From an uncultured Flavobacterium sp. (GTDB lineage: Bacteria > Bacteroidota > Bacteroidia > Flavobacteriales > Flavobacteriaceae): a stretch of 7,885 bases of DNA. This document shows, one piece after another, positions 5,620-7,885 of this stretch (positions are counted from its first letter, which is position 1; the number at the start of each line of letters is the position of its first letter). The notes beneath the pieces are model-generated. The model saw only the letters and a program-made list of their open reading frames with translations. It did no database searches and had not been told where the DNA came from. The DNA lies in assembly GCF_946479975.1 (NCBI RefSeq), contig NZ_CAMLIX010000222.1, forward strand, positions 1 to 7,885, written 5' to 3'. A program made the translations under genes and the position numbers.

Positions 5620-6345
5620 TTATAATGAATTGACTAATTTTCGTAATCTTAGTGAAATTACTCCAAGTATTGCTTCTTTAATAATAGCATTACTCATTTT
5701 TGAAACTCCTTTTGTTCTATCGGTAAAAATAATAGGAACTTCGGTAATTTGAAATTTACCACAGTAGGTCCTGTACTTCATCTCGATTTGAAACGCGTAG
5801 CCAACAAATTTTATTTTATTTAAATTGATTTTTTCCAGCACTTCTCTTTTGTAACATACAAAACCAGCAGTTGCATCGTGAATTTTCATTCCAGTAATAA
5901 ATTTTACATAAACCGAAGCAAAATAAGACATCAAAACTCGGCTTAAAGGCCAGTTTACAACGTTTACTCCAGTAACATAACGAGAACCAATAGCCAGATC
6001 TGCTCCACCAAAATGGCAGGCATCATACAATTTTTCTAAATCATTTGGGTTATGCGAAAAGTCGGCATCCATTTCAAAAATAAAGTGATAATCGCGCTCC
6101 AACGCCCATTTAAAACCATGAACATATGCAGTGCCTAAACCTGATTTTTTAGCTCTTTGTTCTAGAAAAAGTCTTCCAGCAAATTCTTCCTGTAATGCAA
6201 TTACTTTTTTTGCAGTATGATCAGGAGAATTATCATCGATAATAAGCAAATGAAAGGATTTATGCTGCGAAAGTACGGCTCTAACTATACTTTCTATGTT
6301 TTCAATTTCGTTATATGTGGGAATTATGACAATACTATCATTCAT
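5620..6345 (-). CDS. Polyprenol-phosphate mannosyltransferase-like family 2 glycosyltransferase
   Basis: Family GT2 enzyme of the dolichol/polyprenol-phosphate mannose synthase type, which transfers a sugar from a GDP- or UDP-sugar to a polyprenyl phosphate at the inner face of the membrane. The ATG at 6345 gives 241 residues, the length of the catalytic domain alone; there is no GtrA-like membrane domain at the C terminus, so it should associate peripherally. Seen: IPTYNE (8-13); DDNSPDHT (37-44); KSGLGTAY (67-74); metal-binding DAD in EMDADFSHNP (91-100, D93 and D95); GSRYV (120-124); DATAGFVCYKR (157-167); DRTKGVSKMS (209-218), the usual C-terminal basic loop of DPM-type enzymes. Mannose as donor sugar is inferred from family. 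It is first in the operon with dihydroorotase and the DUF4296 lipoprotein; no functional link to pyrimidine synthesis is evident. Confidence 0.9.
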   Translation of the reverse strand: MNDSIVIIPTYNEIENIESIVRAVLSQHKSFHLLIIDDNSPDHTAKKVIALQEEFAGRLFLEQRAKKSGLGTAYVHGFKWALERDYHFIFEMDADFSHNPNDLEKLYDACHFGGADLAIGSRYVTGVNVVNWPLSRVLMSYFASVYVKFITGMKIHDATAGFVCYKREVLEKINLNKIKFVGYAFQIEMKYRTYCGKFQITEVPIIFTDRTKGVSKMSNAIIKEAILGVISLRLRKLVNSL

Positions 6346-6366
6346 TTTTTCATGGTAATTTCACCG

Positions 6367-6374
6367 CAAAAGTA
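6367..6374 (-). promoter_or_regulatory. Promoter -7 box of the GT2-dihydroorotase-DUF4296 operon
   Basis: On the minus strand TACTTTTG matches TAnnTTTG exactly. It ends 21 bp before the ATG at 6345, implying a leader of about 17 nt. At the expected -33 distance only a weak TGAA is seen. Confidence 0.55.
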
Positions 6375-6436
6375 AACTTTTTAAAGCATTTGATTCATAA
6401 TAAATATATAATAAAAGTATTGCATTAAAAAATTAC

Positions 6437-6444
6437 TAATTTTG
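6437..6444 (+). promoter_or_regulatory. Promoter -7 box of the DUF4271-hemD pair
   Basis: TAATTTTG matches TAnnTTTG exactly and ends 7 bp before the ATG at 6452, so the transcript would start within about 1-4 nt of the start codon. No TTTG is present 19-21 bp upstream. The 106-bp spacer (6346-6451) is divergent and very AT-rich; the two -7 boxes are about 60 bp apart. Confidence 0.55.
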
Positions 6445-6451
6445 TAACGCT

Positions 6452-7120
6452 ATGATTGAACAACTTCATCCTCGAATTCTGGAAAACAAAGATTGGGCAA
6501 CGCTTTTATTTGTGTTGACTTTTGCTGTTGTTGCCATGACAAAATCTGCTTACGAAAGTAGATTCAGCGAATTTAGCAGACTTATTTTTTCTGATAAATA
6601 TGCTAAGATTTACCGCGACAATAGTCACATGAAAAGCAGCTTTACAGTTGGTTTGTTTTTTGTGCAGGTTATCTCGTATGCATTTTTTATTCTGCTTACG
6701 ATGAATATTTTTGGAGAGGCTTCAAAAACCGATTGGATTTTGTTTATTCAGATCGCAACTTTCCTTCTTTATTTCATTTTAGGGAAATATTTAATAGAGA
6801 AAATTGTAGCGACTTCCTTCAACATTGACGATTTTGTAGAGTTATTTAACTTACAAAAAGTAACTTATAGAACTTATATTGGTGTTTTAATACTTCCAAT
6901 CAACGCTATTTTGTTCTATTATAACAATATTCCACAAATTGTACCCCTAGCAATCATAGGTATTTCGCTGTGTCTTAGTGTATACTCTTACTTTATTTCA
7001 ATTAAAACATATCAAAACGCAATTATCGGTAAGTTATTTTATTTTATTTTATATCTTTGCGCTCTTGAAATAGCCCCTTATTATTTTCTTTATTATTGGA
7101 TAACAAAAGGGAGTGCTTAG
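6452..7120 (+). CDS. DUF4271-family integral membrane protein
   Basis: 222 residues from the ATG at 6452. I assign it to DUF4271, a Bacteroidota family of unknown function, from its overall pattern and its place directly before hemD, which is a familiar arrangement in Flavobacteriaceae (recalled, not searched). Six hydrophobic segments are visible: about 16-33 (WATLLFVLTFAVVAMT), 64-86, 94-115, 139-158, 163-184 and 191-216. The soluble stretch after the first segment (34-63) carries SRFSEFSRLIFSDKYAKIYR, typical of the family's N-terminal motif. No signal peptide cleavage site and no catalytic motif are seen. The stop is 14 bp before the hemD ATG, so the two are probably co-transcribed. A role in heme or tetrapyrrole metabolism is only an inference from position. 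Confidence 0.8.
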   Translation: MIEQLHPRILENKDWATLLFVLTFAVVAMTKSAYESRFSEFSRLIFSDKYAKIYRDNSHMKSSFTVGLFFVQVISYAFFILLTMNIFGEASKTDWILFIQIATFLLYFILGKYLIEKIVATSFNIDDFVELFNLQKVTYRTYIGVLILPINAILFYYNNIPQIVPLAIIGISLCLSVYSYFISIKTYQNAIIGKLFYFILYLCALEIAPYYFLYYWITKGSA

Positions 7121-7134
7121 AAAATGTTTATAAT

Positions 7135-7884
7135 ATGAAAGTGAAAACAATTTTGGTGTCACAGCCTGAACCTAAAGTGGAGAATTCTCCTTACTTTGAG
7201 CTCCAACAAAAACACAAAATAAAAATTGATTTCAGACCATTTATTCATGTGGAAGGGGTTAGCGCAAAAGAGATTCGATTACAAAAAATCGATCTTAATC
7301 ATTATACTGCGATCATTTTAACAAGTCGAAATGCTGTAGATCATTTTTTTAGAGTTGCTGATGAAATGCGTTACAAAGTTCCCGAAGGATTGAAATATTT
7401 CTGTCAATCTGAGGCTGTTGCGTTTTACCTTCAAAAGTACGTTGTGTACAGAAAACGTAAAATTTACGTTGGGGCAAAAGATTTTGCAGATTTATCTCCG
7501 CTAATTAAGAAGTACAAAGACGAAAAGTTTTTACTTCCAGCATCTGATCAATTAAATGCAGATGCTCCTGTAACATTAAACAATCTAAAAGTAGATTGGG
7601 CACAGGCTGTTTTTTATAAAACTGTAATGAGTGATTTATCTGATTTAGCAGACGTTTATTATGATGTTCTTGCTTTCTTCAGTCCAACAGGAATCAAGTC
7701 ATTGTTTAAAAACTTCCCAGATTTTAAACAAAACGAAACTCGAATTGCTGTTTTTGGAAGCACAACTCAGAAAGAAGCTTTAGATCATGGTTTAAGAATT
7801 GACATTCTTGCTCCAACTCCCGAAACTCCTTCTATGACAATGGCTTTAGAAAAATACGTTGCCGAAGCAAACAAAGGAAAATAA
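7135..7884 (+). CDS. hemD: Uroporphyrinogen-III synthase
   Basis: Cytoplasmic enzyme that cyclises hydroxymethylbilane and inverts ring D to give uroporphyrinogen III, the branch point for heme and corrinoid synthesis. The ATG at 7135 gives 249 residues, the normal length; an in-frame ATG at 7096 would overlap the DUF4271 gene and add a non-homologous 13-residue leader, so I prefer 7135. This family is poorly conserved, but the two-lobe pattern is clear: an N-terminal strand KTILVSQPEP (4-13), AIILTSRNAVDHFF (59-72) where the family has 'FTSxNAV', VGAKDFADL (112-120), then the second lobe with LAFFSPTGIKSLF (179-191), RIAVFGSTTQKEALDHGL (203-220) and a final ILAPTPETPSMTMAL (224-238). The TAA ends one base before the window end, so the gene is complete. 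Other hem genes are not in view. Confidence 0.88.
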   Translation: MKVKTILVSQPEPKVENSPYFELQQKHKIKIDFRPFIHVEGVSAKEIRLQKIDLNHYTAIILTSRNAVDHFFRVADEMRYKVPEGLKYFCQSEAVAFYLQKYVVYRKRKIYVGAKDFADLSPLIKKYKDEKFLLPASDQLNADAPVTLNNLKVDWAQAVFYKTVMSDLSDLADVYYDVLAFFSPTGIKSLFKNFPDFKQNETRIAVFGSTTQKEALDHGLRIDILAPTPETPSMTMALEKYVAEANKGK

Positions 7885-7885
7885 A

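Noticed and set aside
4470..5752. Plus-strand open frames antisense to dihydroorotase and GT2 (4470-4712, 5498-5752)
   Set aside because: Antisense shadows of two well-supported enzymes, with no recognisable domain.
7052..7059. TATCTTTG box inside the DUF4271 gene as an internal hemD promoter
   Set aside because: It matches the -7 consensus but has no TTTG at the right distance upstream, and such matches arise easily in AT-rich coding DNA; not strong enough to annotate.
1..7885. CRISPR array, tRNA, transposon, phage, toxin-antitoxin or defence system
   Set aside because: I looked for regularly spaced repeats, cloverleaf-like stretches, integrase/transposase motifs and small paired ORFs and saw none; the genes are typical chromosomal housekeeping or family-wide conserved genes.

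Overview
The window looks like ordinary chromosome from a member of the Bacteroidota, most likely Flavobacterium or a close relative. The signs are AT-rich DNA, very AT-rich intergenic spacers, almost no Shine-Dalgarno sequences, several promoter boxes of the Bacteroidota type (TAnnTTTG, sometimes with an upstream TTTG), and families typical of the phylum (DUF4296 lipoprotein, DUF4271 membrane protein, a dihydroorotase with the DDQVHF signature). No ribosomal or transfer RNA gene, CRISPR array, insertion sequence or phage gene is visible.

Layout. Bases 1-654 (+) are the 3' part of a LuxE-like acyl-protein synthetase/acyltransferase cut by the window edge. It converges on a 114-residue, probably three-pass membrane protein of unknown function (779-1123, -) across a spacer with degenerate 8-bp repeats. 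Upstream of that membrane gene is tyrS (1259-2554, -), ended by an intrinsic terminator. A 229-bp divergent spacer (2555-2783) separates tyrS from an NAD(P)-dependent epimerase-like SDR (2784-3779, +). It holds both promoters and a nested inverted repeat of the 'cacaaagacgcaaag' type. The SDR gene converges, with a 5-bp gap, on a three-gene minus-strand operon read in the order polyprenol-phosphate mannosyltransferase-like GT2 (5620-6345), dihydroorotase (4269-5609), DUF4296 lipoprotein (3785-4258). The junctions are both 10 bp. A 106-bp divergent spacer with two promoter boxes leads to a plus-strand pair, DUF4271 membrane protein (6452-7120) and uroporphyrinogen-III synthase hemD (7135-7884), which is complete just before the window end.

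How the genes relate. Most are housekeeping: tRNA charging (tyrS), pyrimidine synthesis (dihydroorotase), glycosyl-lipid donor synthesis (GT2) and tetrapyrrole synthesis (hemD). They do not form one pathway. The main points of interest are regulatory. At both convergent junctions, the best intrinsic terminator for the minus-strand gene lies inside the 3' coding end of the opposing plus-strand gene. Two plus-strand genes have a promoter -7 box so close to the ATG that their mRNAs may be leaderless or nearly so. I found no evidence of a novel multi-gene system here.
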